Part shown: one piece after another, positions 1 to 11,800 of the stretch
Layout of the letters: every line of letters begins with the position of its first letter
Numbering within the stretch: position 1 is the first letter of the stretch
Assembly (NCBI RefSeq): GCF_963576615.1
Contig: NC_088709.1
Coordinates: 22,399,243-22,463,242 of the forward strand
Source: Watersipora subatra
Taxonomy: Eukaryota > Bryozoa > Gymnolaemata > Cheilostomatida > Watersiporidae
Direction: 5' to 3'
Length of the DNA: 64,000 nucleotides
The notes under the pieces: generated by a model
The model's database searches: none
The model's input: the letters and a program-made list of their open reading frames with translations, nothing else
Told to the model about the DNA's origin: nothing
Translations under genes and position numbers: made by a program

Positions 1-1868
1 GTCGGGATTATAAGATTCAGAGTTATCTGCATTAACAGAAGGAGAAAATTCTCACAGTTATTTTGCAAAAAAAATTTTGATTCTAGCTTAATTACAGCCG
101 ATTTTATGGTAAATAAACTGAATGCACGTTTACCATCAGTGCGAAAACATAGTTCCGAGAAAACTGGTGTTAAAGTCTGAGAAACGAAAACCGATGCACA
201 GTTTTGTTTACATTTCAAAACGTTATAGCAACCAATATTAAGAGGTTGTGATATTTATCTAGATTTCTGTCTTTATATCAAAAACATGCTGAATTTAAAA
301 ATCTAAACAGATTTTGGCTGGTTGTCATAGAAATGGCTGTATATCTATAAGAAAATGTATTACTTAATTAACTCGATCTGATACTTCGACATATAATTAT
401 TATATGTCGAAGTATTAGATCAATTTTAACAAGAAATACTTTCAGTAGAAATAATAGTTCGATGCTGCTATTAAATATTTCAATGATGTCACTTTCAAAA
501 GTTTTAAAGAAAAGCCATAAAGCTTAAGAGGTAGGAGACCAACTTTAATATGCCATAACAATGGCTGCTATTACTTCCTAGAATGTATTATACATTGTAC
601 GGTGTTCCTGAAGAGTATTCCCATTGTTTATCAAAACCCTTTCAAGTTTCAAGTCTTCAGGTCAGATTATAAACCACATTATAGACAGATCTGAAGACAA
701 TGAATCAGATCTAAACCTTAATGACTTTGAATCAAAGTGTAGTTCTGATGATTGTGACAATCGGTTTTCTCAGGTGTACCGTCACTAAAACTATGGCAAC
801 CCCTACAGCAACAACAAAAGAATTAATTGTTATTGATGTAGCCGAGTCATTAGTACCATTTTGTGGACACTTTTCTACTGATCACCTTCAATAATGCTAA
901 GTAATGATCAAATAATGCCAAAGTAACGGTGCATAGAGGTGGCTTTCAAGTAAAGGGTGGCACTGTATTTTTTAACCCTTCTATAGTGGCATTCTATTAG
1001 AGGAAGGGTTCAATAAAGGTGGCATTTAACTAGAGGTTTCACAGCCTTTGCTTGCCAATGTTTCTTCTGTTTCTGACTTGCCTATCAACATTTAAATCAA
1101 TTTTTTCAATATTCTCTTCTTTACAAATGACAACTATTGTTTTTATTTTATTTGACACTTTCATGATTATATTAACTACTTATCCCCGTGTAAGACAATT
1201 TTGAACACTTATTGACCAAACTCTAAAGTACTCTTTAAATAGTATGTCTTGTCTACATGAGTGGGGAACATTACATGTAATTAACTGAACACCTAGTTAA
1301 AGGTGTTCAGCACTCACCACTCAGCGCTGAGAGCATTTGGTGATGTTATTTGACACGAAAGTAGAAGGTTGCATTGCTACTAGGTCTAGTACGGTAAAAA
1401 TAGGTAGAGTTGCAAAATGACCTACAGCTAAAAAGGTTTGCCATATCTTTTTAAGAAATATAATAGAAAATTGTGGAGCCGAGAACATAACAAGTTAAAC
1501 CTACACTATATTTGATCTGTTGTAACATGACATATGTAGCAGTTATGCAATGCACTCCTTCAGAGGGCTATATGAGAGCTTACAGATGAACTTGATGTTG
1601 AGATACTTGAAGAGCTTAATGAAAACAAGCTCGCTACTTATGGAAGCTTTTTGATATGTTTTACTATATAAAGAGCTCAGTTTTGATAGGAGTAGGGAAT
1701 TCAGAGCTTTAGTTTGTTCTTTGCACGCATTTGGTAAGTGGAGTCCTTACAGAAATAAAATACACGCCTACACAGCTGAACAATGCCTTCAATGTTATTA
1801 CTCCTACCATGTTGGCTCATATATGAAGGGCTAACAGCGTTTTATGTAAGGAATGGATTCTATGTTTT
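1..1868. other. No recognised gene; AT-rich flank
   Basis: No exon with recognisable protein similarity was found on either strand. The stretch holds a near-perfect 22-bp-stem hairpin at 375-421 and a 10-bp-stem hairpin near 1285-1310 (CTGAACACCT pairing with AGGTGTTCAG). Otherwise it looks like unannotated intergenic DNA with stops in every frame. Confidence 0.6.
375..421. repeat. Near-perfect 22-bp hairpin
   Basis: The two 22-nt arms surround a 3-nt loop (TTA). They pair completely apart from one position that could be a G-U wobble in RNA. Such a palindrome could be a small foldback element, a transposon relic or a transcribed stem. Nothing in the sequence decides between these. Confidence 0.75.
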
Positions 1869-1875
1869 ATGACAT

Positions 1876-2845
1876 GCTGTAGTATCTGTAATAATAGCTG
1901 TGATATCTGTGATAATGGCTGTAATATCTGTAGTAATGGCTGTAATATCTGTAATAATAGCTGTAATATCTGTAGTAATTGCTGTAGTATCTGTAGTAAT
2001 GGCTGTAGTGTCTGTAATAATGGCTGTAATATATGTAATAATAGCTGTAATATCTGTAGTAATGGCTGTAATATCTGTAATAATGGCTGTAATATCTGTA
2101 ATAATAGCTGTAATATCTGTAGTAATGGCTGTAGTATCTGTAGTAATGACTGTAATATCTGTAATAATGGCTGTAATATCTGTAATAATGGCTGTAATAT
2201 CTGTAGTAATAACTGTAATATCTGTAATAATGGCTGTAATATCTGTAATAATGGCTGTAATATCTGTAGTAATGGCTGTAATCTCTGTAATAATTGCTGT
2301 AATATCTGTAATAATTGCTGTAATAATTGTTGTAATATCTGTAATAATGACTGTAGTATATGTAATAATGGCTATAATATCTGTAATAATGGCTGTAGTA
2401 TCTGTAATAATGGCTGTAATATCTGTAATAATGGCTGTAATATCTGTAGTAATGGCTGTAATATCTGTAATAATTGCTGTAATATATGTAATAATGGTTG
2501 TAATATCTGTAATAATTGCTGTAATATATGTAATAATGGCTGTAATATCTGCAATAATAGCTGTAGTATCTGTAATAATGGCTGTATTATCTGTAATAAT
2601 TGCTGTAATGTCTGTAATAATGGCTGTAATATTTGTAGTAATGGCTGTAATATCTGTAATAATGGCTGTAATAACTGTAATAATGGCTGTAATATTTGTA
2701 GTAATGGCTGTAATATCTGTAATAATTGCTGTAATATCTGTAATAATGGCTGTAGTATCTGTTATAGTGGCAATAATATCTGTAATAATGGCTGTAATAT
2801 CTTTAATAATGGTTGTAATTTCTGTAATAATGGCTGTAATATCTT
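1876..2845. repeat. 21-bp minisatellite, about 46 copies
   Basis: The unit is 21 bp, made of a CTGTAATAT 9-mer followed by a CTGTAATAATGG 12-mer, with frequent A/G and G/T/A variants. Because 21 is a multiple of three and the unit rarely carries stops, several frames on both strands stay open for over 300 codons. These give only repeating Cys/Asn, Val/Ile or Thr/Ile peptides. I treat the open frames as artefacts of periodicity. Confidence 0.95.
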
Positions 2846-3659
2846 GAAAAAGGAGTAATGAAGTCAACCATAAACTAACCTTGTAGTTTGTTAAAAAGTT
2901 GCATTTGCAATATTATATATATCCGCAAACATATGCATTATATTCTATTATCCTTTTTTGCCTATGTTCTATTTACTGTCCAATAAATATTTATTTACCT
3001 TATATCATGTTTGTTTTCAACTTTTTACAGAATTTTAATCGCACTATTATACAACTTCATTCATAATTTGAATACCAAATTTATCAAAGAAGTTTAAATC
3101 AATTAAGCTGTTTGCAAGACACGAACTAGTGATTTTTGTATGCATTTTACACAAACATTTTGGTAGTAAGACAACTCAAAATCTGTCTTTTGTGGGGCAA
3201 CTTTTTTACACTAGTCAGCAGCTCTTCACCTGCAGCCAAATGCCAATGATGCCAATCAGCCATAACAAGGGCACAATAGTAAAATAACTACACAAATAAC
3301 AACAAACTTGTTGGTTGTCTAAGTTATGGTATGTCTTATCAAGACAACCATATATGGCTGATTTTCATATACAACAGCAGTCTATGTGTAGCCACAGTGT
3401 CAACTATAAATAATTAATATCAATTACTAGAAATAATAACCTACTGTATAAACGGCAAAAAATCTGTCTATATATTTGTGTGTGCATGTGTGTGTGCGCG
3501 CGTGTATGTTAGTCGACCTTATAGAGCAGTCTTTCCTTTTTTCGTCATATGAATTTTGGTCGTACAAAGCGAATTGAATTAATATGAGTAGTAAATAAAT
3601 TGTAGAGCGGTTTATCTTTTTCCATTTGGTCGTACGAAGCCAACTAAATATGAGTAGCA

Positions 3660-3980
3660 AATACCGTAATTTTGGACTATTAGCCGCTGCTTTTTTCTGT
3701 TGATTTGAGCCATGTGGCTTATATAAGGGTGCGGCTATTCTGTGGTTTTTTTTTCACCACTAGGCCGCATTAACCAAAATCTCCGGTTAGTGCGCCTGTA
3801 GTGGTGAAAGAAAAAAAGCGAAACAATGCTTAACGATACTGTTCCGTTAGGCACTAGGATTAAAAGCATAGGTTAATACGGAACAGTGCCCAACGGCACT
3901 GCTCTGTTTTAAACAGCAAAGCTGCTGCCGTGTTAAAAAGCACCGTCATGAGTTCTGTGGCCTATACAGCTATACAAATG
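3660..3980. repeat. Transposon-like repeat end with long hairpin
   Basis: The stretch starts with CCGTAATTTTGGACTATTAG, followed by a GCGGCT-containing segment resembling ends of dispersed DNA repeats seen in many animals. At 3746-3817 a T-rich arm with CACCACTAGGCCGCATTAACC pairs imperfectly with GGTTAGTGCGCCTGTAGTGG and an A-rich arm across a loop of about 9 nt. A further inverted pair (ACTGTTCCGT with ACGGAACAGT) lies at about 3837-3887. The family name is not certain. Confidence 0.4.
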
Positions 3981-5199
3981 TACTACTCGTTAAATAAATT
4001 AATGAGTAGTAATTTACATGTAATTAATATTTACTGCCAATGAGAAGAGTCACCGTGAGCGTTTGTTTTTTTTTCGGCCGCCTAGACAACTGTTTTCGCG
4101 TTTTACCTACTAAATTTCTATTTCAAAAAGGTAAGTACTTCTCATTCAATGTCATATTGTCTACGAATTGCCACAACTCCACTACTTAAAAACGTTGGAT
4201 TTCCCACTGTTCATGATAGTAAACATGTTCATTTCCTTCAGCAGCTGAGTTACTAATTTTTTTCCAGCTACGAGTACTGTAACTTACTACTACAAAACTT
4301 GCACTGGTACTCCGAGCGTTGCAATAGTTGATGGTGAGAAGAAAGAGAGCAGCTGGTATCGACTTACTTTCACTTTGCTTTAGCCATGACCAGCTGTACG
4401 TTGCCTGCTCGAAAGTAGGCACAAGCTGAAAACTGTTTGTTCATACACCCGACAGAAAAACAAATGTCGTCGATCTGCAAGTGTGGCGTTGAACTAACAT
4501 TATGTTATTGTTATGTCATGCTATGTTCTTCACGTTCTGCTATACCTACATAATATCTACATGCAGCATTTTCTAACATATTTTTTAGTATATATACTAT
4601 ACTATAGTATGTATATTTTCATGCATTCGTTTTCCTTATTGTATCTCATAAAAAGGCTATCATGTTGGCGTTATGTTTTATTATTGTAAGGTGCTAATGC
4701 TGTATCTGCCTTGACATCATACTGTCTGTGCTGTTATACATATAAATTTTATTGAGACAACCACAATACTGTTTGTATATACCATGTCAAAACACAGGCC
4801 ATAGACAAAGAACTGGTGAGCCATGATTAGTGTTCTAAGCATGTAAAAGTCTCCATTCAATACATGCTGGCGATAGCAAAATATTTTGTAAGAATTTCTT
4901 AAAAGATGCAAAATGTTTCAATACTGCCAGTTTGAAGAACTCCAGTTTGCCTAGCAATGTCAATTTCATTATCAGTTCTCTGTACACAAATAGGACAACC
5001 CCAACTTGAGTGGTTTGAGACTGATGCATTGTAGACTAGCTGTAAAACATATTGCAGATTTCCATTGTTCTCCCCAACATTATTGACACATATGACTGCA
5101 TATGTGTATGCATAGTCTGATCAGGGCAAAAATTTTAGTAGTCGGTATATTTGGAGTTGTTTTACAGTATGAAAAACATCTCTCAATAAACCTCTTGCT

Positions 5200-5290
5200 G
5201 TACGTGAATCTGTTCCCGTGGACGGGTAATGCAGCTAGTCTATATATATATCTCAACGTTGGTCATTTGTCTGTCCAGTTATAGTGATAA
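5200..5290. repeat. Junction of two CTAGT-type repeat ends
   Basis: A repeat terminus (CGTGGACGGGTAATGCAG then CTAGT, ending at 5239) is followed directly by a typical start of the same family (TATATATATATCTCAAC, then a GTCTGTCCAG block). It matches the boundaries of the copies at 20605-20730, 24608-24967 and 37627-38048, so it marks head-to-tail remnants of that family. Confidence 0.45.
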
Positions 5291-7280
5291 AGTTTTGATA
5301 ATGAAAAAGGTGCTTAGTCCTGGACATGAACTCTCAAAGATTGCTACTGCAAGTTTGCAAACACACACACTTAACCACAAAACTAAGCGATGCTTATCAA
5401 TTTGATCGATCTTACCATGTACTGTATATACCTTTTGCAATTGCACATGCTAAACATGCACTTTTTATTATTAATTGTATACTAATATTATCTTCTGTTT
5501 GTTATTTTTTTGAAATTCAAAAAAAAGTTTTTTACCATTACTTTTTTTTTTTTAATTTGCAATTTTTAATGTGCGGTTTTAATTTAGTATGTGTTGTTAC
5601 ACTCAAATTTCTGGTTTCAGTAGATCTGCAAAAGCTAAACGATTTTCTTGGGAACAATCGTATTAGTACCTGGAGTAAGAATTGTCTCTACATTCTCTCC
5701 ATGTTTTTCACAAAAAAGTCTGATAGGCCTATCTCATTTTTAGATTTTTACCAGTATCGAGAAGTACCAGTATCGTCCATCAAAACATTGAATACAAAAA
5801 GCTTCTGCTGCAAAGGTAACCTTTTTATAAACAAGTTCCATGTACTCATTATTTATTTGTTCTTAGTATTTAGGAGCAATTAAAAGTCAACTGAACAAAA
5901 AGCCAGTGAGGGGCTATTAATTTCTAAAACATTGTGACTTCACCAAGTTAGAGTTATTATCTCTTACACTCTGCCTTATATATCTTCTGGCTCAAACTTA
6001 GCCCATCAAAGGTGGTTGAAATTATAAAGATGCTTATTGCCACCTTTGCTTGCTCTATTAGTCTCTGTACATTTTGTAGCAGGTATTGTCCTCGCAGTTC
6101 TTATAAAGACAATTTTCAAGATGAATATGCATCTTTATGTCATTTGAATGAGCTAAAATTTAGGTAACTTTTTCAAAAAGTATCGCTTGCATAATTTTTG
6201 GAAGTTGCAAAAGCTAACAATAGGTTGAAATACTCAGGCAAATAACTAAGGAAAGACAACTCTGTACAATAAAATAGTGAATGTGTTGTTTTTTACAACT
6301 AAGTCTCACCTTTTACGAAAAGGTTATAATAATTATTGCTTTTTTGTTGTCACTAATGCATTACCTTAGCGTATAAATTGTCTTTACTCTAAAAATCCAT
6401 TATTCTTTGTTCAATTTTATGTTTTTGTGTCTGATTTCAGGTACATTTGACCTACTGCATACAATATAGGATGCCATTATTGTGAGAGAAGATTTCAGAT
6501 ATAATAACTGTTATAAAGGTAAGCTGACACTTGTACAAACTCTCAATCTTTAATTTTAACACATCTTGTTGAGCACCTGAGTGCCTAAATAAATTGAAGA
6601 GATTAAAGGGCTAAAGCAGCTTGCTAAAAAAGACAATTTTTGACCATAATATTGTCAATATACAAGTTGCAAATCTTAAGTCTCTATAAAGCTATGCTAA
6701 GGAACAATAATATTAATAATAACAATAATATTATTAAATGCATTACATGATACTCGTTTATAAATTGTGTCTTTCTCTTTATGATGTTTTTTTTCTTGTT
6801 GTTATGATATCATTTTATACAATGTATTGTATTTTTGCGTTTGGAAACCTATCTAGTAGAGAAACAGACTCAGCCAAACAAATACCCTCAATTCCAAAGT
6901 AAATTTCATTAACCAATAACAAAAAGAGAAAAAGTTTTATAGGAATATAGTTATTTGATAACCCAATCCACACTCAGTAGGTTTTTTTTTGACAGTTAAA
7001 TTGTTACAAAACATGTCTGTTAATGTGGTTACAGAACAAAAATTGAGCACATAAACACATGATCTTTTATATAAGGCATTATGGTGATATACCTTGACTG
7101 CTTTGAGCCATACCTCTGTTTCATTTCCTGTTCACCCTTTTGCAAGGATTTTATGAAACTGTAGGTATTTACTAGGAAAGTTTTTAACAAACCAGGTTAG
7201 CATCCTGAATAAAAAATATACACAGTCTGTAAAATATGCCTTAACATGGAAAAGATGCAGCAACCACGTCTTTGGTGAGT

Positions 7281-7564
7281 TTATGGCAGATCAACATATG
7301 CCATAAATGATAGTTGCACATCTTTCTTTCTCTCCTTTGCAGTGCCAAATTTATACGCGGCACGACATTTCCTATATTCAATATACTCTACTGTAAAGTA
7401 TCCGATCATTCCTAAACCGAGGTTGGCTAACAGGATGTAGGCTTTGATAGAAAAGCAAAGGCGACTCTGATACGCGAAAGCTGTAATATATCCCATAGAC
7501 TTCCAAAGCATGCTGTTGGAGAACGCCGCTTCACTGTTGTCTCTGAATATCACACCATAAAGAG
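7281..7564 (-). CDS. UNC93A: Gene A exon 10 (C-terminus and stop)
   Basis: Codes residues 403-496 and ends in TAA at 7281-7283. It follows acceptor TTGTAG and completes the split codon from exon 9. It contains SLYGVIFRDNSEAAFSNSML, two last membrane helices (including IKAYILLANLGLGMIGYF) and then a hydrophilic tail of about 35 residues rich in Lys/Arg (YIEYRKCRAAYKFGTAKERK), expected to face the cytosol. Gene B stops just before this tail. Confidence 0.9.
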
Positions 7565-8847
7565 CTACAATATACACAATACACACAATACACACAATAT
7601 ACACAGTGTACACATTATACACTGTAGACTAAAAAATCACAACGTTGTCCGAGGAATCCTTACTATAATAAGAGCTGTCGAAAGCCACTCTAAGAGCATT
7701 AGAGAAAAGGATTGTCTGGCACAGGATTAGAAACTAGACCCCTACATCACTCGATCACCTTTGAACTTTTAGGAATAATTGTGAACATACTTATTACACA
7801 TGACATTCTCTCACGGTGCTTGGGGCTGCTAGTGTACTAGTTGCTATAATATTATGGCAGACTATGCTAAAGTAACCCACTGCTAAAGTGTACATCAAAA
7901 TCACATTATAGAGTTGTACAACAAACTCTCATTATGAAGTGAGTCATAAACCAGAGTCACACTATGTAGGAGTACTACTACATAGTCACACTATAGGGAA
8001 AATTTACTGCAGCAAGGGCTCCCAACTTTCTCAATCAGTTTTCCCCTTGAACATTTTTATGAATTTTATTCGTAACGTACTTTCAACTCACATGAATAAA
8101 AACAACCGATACAAATTATAGTTGCATTTCATTGTACATATCTAAACATATAATAACATATTATTAATTTTTATACAGCACGCATACAACACACAACAAT
8201 ACATGACCTTTGGCATGGCGGTGAATTGGTTTATGACTAGGTTAACTTACTATCCAATCAAAATCTGGATGGATGTGTTCACATATATCTGGGTTCTGAC
8301 TAGTAGCTCATTATTAGCAACTAGTGTTATAGATAAAACCAAAATGTTAAATGATGAAACCCAAACTCCCACGGCACTGCGGGACATAAATTAAAAATTT
8401 AACAAATCAGACACCTTTCTGTTCCCTGTTGTATGTTCGAAGTTCCCCCTATGGGGGAATTCCTCCCTGGTTGAGAACCCCTGCAGTACAGTCCCATCCC
8501 ACATTGCAGCATGACTACCTTATGCTATGTCAAAGGGTGGCAGAAAACACTATGAGAAAAAAACACTGTTATTACAATTCAGGTTGTGGTTTTCCAATAT
8601 TCAACATGAGCATGCTTTAGGTGCTCATTGAGAGGCACCATACAAGGTTTTTGTAATTAGTTGTTCCTAAGACACAAAAAATATCGCTCAACAAATCTTT
8701 GACAGACAATTTATTCAGCAATGCTTGAAGTCAAATTTTTATCGGCTCAATGTCGTCCACCGATTACCTTTGAACAATTCAGATCCTTCCCAAACAAAAT
8801 AATGAAAATAAAAAAAGACATTAAAAAGCTTTACATAATTAAATACA

Positions 8848-8878
<31 letters not shown>

Positions 8879-11800
8879 ATTTACATACCTTAAAAATGAA
8901 AACGTTTTGAAAATAATCTAATTTTATTGCAGGACCAAGTACCAAGTTTATCGAAGTACCAAAATAAAAGTACTAACTTTTACAACTATTTTTTTTCTTT
9001 AGAAAGTCATTTTGCAACTCCGGCAATAGCTCTATTGTTTTACAATACTGCTAATAAGAACTCCAGCTAGTTTAGATTTAGATTTTGTTTTCCAGCAACA
9101 TGCTTACAGTTACTATATATTGTTCAAAAAATTTGGTTCTAGCTACATGGCCTCTGAGATAGCATTCAAAACATTTATCTAGAACTTGTTTAGAATACTA
9201 TAACAATATTTTATCAAAGTTAGCTCTTAGCCGTGCTAATATTTTGATTACCGGTATACATTTAATGTCAGGAAGCATGAATTGGCAAAAACTATGTGGA
9301 CTTACACAATGTTTGTGTCCTCCATGTTGAATCTCCCATCCCCCAGATGGCTGCATAGATGAGGTAGCGGTAGATATTATCTGGTGTGATGTCAGTTGAG
9401 AGATAAATCGTGATGAGTGTTACATTTACCGCCGCAGCTGTCAGATAATAATAATAGCATGTAAATAACACAGAACAATGGTATTCAGTAGCGATAAACG
9501 AAATAGCTAACATTTCAAGATATCAGCATTATAAACACTTGATCTTCATTACTGTTTAATCTATATATATACAGTCAAACATGGATAACTCGAACTTCAC
9601 GGGACCGAGCGAAAGTGTTCGAATTATCAGAGCGTTTAAGTTATCAGAGCACTGTCACAAGTCCATGTATTTACTTATTTATTAGTAGATACATGTACAT
9701 ATACAATCTATAATATAAATCAAAAGCACAAATGGCTTGTTTCAAATTAAATGCTTCTAATGTAAAGTTTAAAACGTTTTTATCAAAAAGTATAGAGATT
9801 TTTCTATCACTTGAGATTGGTTTGTTGTTTGAGGTGATGTTATTGCCATGACGTTTTTTAAATTGACATTGGCAAAACTTGATCGTTGTTGAAATGCTCA
9901 AAAAAGAAGACATCAGTACATATACAAACTATAATATAAAGCAAACGCACAAATGGCTTGTTTCAAATTAAATGCTTCTAATGTAAAGTTTAAAACATTT
10001 TCATCAAAAAGTATAGAGATTTTTCTATCACTTGAGATTGGTTCGTTGTTTGAGGTGATGTTATTGCCAGGACGTTTTTTTAGATTGACATTGGCAAAAC
10101 TTGATCGTTGTTGAAATGCTCAAAAGAAAAGACATCTTTTTCTTTTGAGCGTTTTACCCACGACCAATTTTGCCGATTTTTCTTGAAGTTTATGCAAAAA
10201 TTACCTCACTTTACCTCGCTTCCGAAGGGCGATCGCTACGCGGATGTTTGGTATAAATCAAATTTCACCAAACCTTTAGAAAAGTCGTTGACAAAAATAT
10301 TTTGCCGATGGCGGTAATAACGACGCTTATAAATTACGAAAAGTTGAGGTTTACCTCTATGGCTTGGAATAAAGTGATTTTCAAAAGCGATAACAACCGT
10401 TTCGGTAGCCGTTGGGCAAAAAACCGTTCGAATTAACAGTGTTGAGTTCGAGTTATCTATAGCAATTTATCATTACATGGGAACGGACCAAAGAAACCGT
10501 TCGAATTAACCAAGTGTTCGAGCTATCCGTGGGTGAGTTATCCATGTTTCACTGTATTTCTCAAAGTATGTAGTATGTCTGTCTGCATTACTGCTATAGC
10601 TATTAAAATCTTGGAATAAAAAATCCATACCAAAAGAGATTTGACCTCGGACCTTCCCGTTTGCAAGTCTGGGGCTGTACTAATGAGGCCACAGAGATTG
10701 ATTTGTTTGCTAGCTGATATATGTCGCTATATGGCAGTAAATACCCAATGGCTTTGCATACTATGCAGGGTCATAGCATGACGTCACATGATGTAACAAG
10801 AAACTGGTTGCTCTAATTATTAAGCATTCTCAAATTTTCCATTGACCATGTGCCAGGCTAACAGCAAGTGGCAGGCTACTTTCATTACTTCTCATTGCTC
10901 CACGAACTAACGAGCGGAAACGAAGTATGAGAGTTTTTATGATAAATGCCTGTGCACACAACTTACGAAAATTAATCATCAACAATGAGATGAACCCTTG
11001 TCTAGAAATTTCATCAACAAATTTCACTATCGTGTTGTAGAGTCGTTAAAGTATAATAACGATACAAAACACATATAAGCCTATTTAAATATGTTACCAA
11101 GTCTTTGTAAACCGTCGGCATTATCTTAAAACTTACCCATCTGATCGGATTATACACAAATAGACAGATTAATTTGGACGAAAATCGCCACAAAACGTTT
11201 GAAAAGCTTGGTTTAATAAAAGTTAAGACCGGAAACTGAAACGCCGAGCGATAGAAAATTGAACGATAAAGTCACGCGCATTTCACGAAAAAATAACGTG
11301 CACATTTTACCAGTCTATAGCATTGTCGAAGGTTTTTGTCATTAACGTAGGAGTACTGAAATCGTTTCATTTTTGCCGATTTCAAAGTAACTGACATTTT
11401 AGACTCTAGAGTACTTCGGTATTCTAACTGATGTACAACGCAGTGTAAGTAAAGGAAATGACGATGATATTTTTTTCTAACGATTCTTATGAGATTTTCA
11501 GATTATGAGATTATACTTATGAGATTATAAAAACTATGACGTTTTTAAATGTAAACAAAATTGGCCAAAATTGTGCATTGGTTTTATATTATTACTATAT
11601 TAATAATATTGGTTATTCTAATAATATCAGTACATTTTACTTCTAATATTGGCCAATATTGCATTTCTCCTATTGCAGGGGAGAGATATAAATATACAAT
11701 CTTTTCCTTTCATTATTGCTATTTGTTGCATATAATAACACCCACACCCAGTACAATTACAGCTATCGTTGCAGTTATTCTATTGCACTGCAGTGCCATT

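Larger units (their letters stand above)
2860..7280. other. Intergenic 3' flank of gene A
   Basis: No recognisable coding exon was found. It holds a GT-rich microsatellite near 3478-3510, an imperfect long hairpin and repeat end at 3660-3980, a CTAGT-type repeat junction at 5200-5290, and T-rich stretches that leave a 185-codon open frame at 5326-5883. I do not consider that frame a gene. No AATAAA for the minus-strand gene A was found within about 1 kb downstream of its stop. Confidence 0.5.

Noticed and set aside
1860..2867. Open frames of 315-335 codons on both strands
   Set aside because: They come from the 21-bp array. The peptides are strictly periodic and exist in several frames at once.
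5326..5883. 185-codon plus-strand open frame with hydrophobic segments
   Set aside because: It is T-rich (many Phe/Leu/Tyr/Ile codons), has no recognised domain or splice support, and begins within a repeat-rich region. Chance in AT-rich DNA is more likely.
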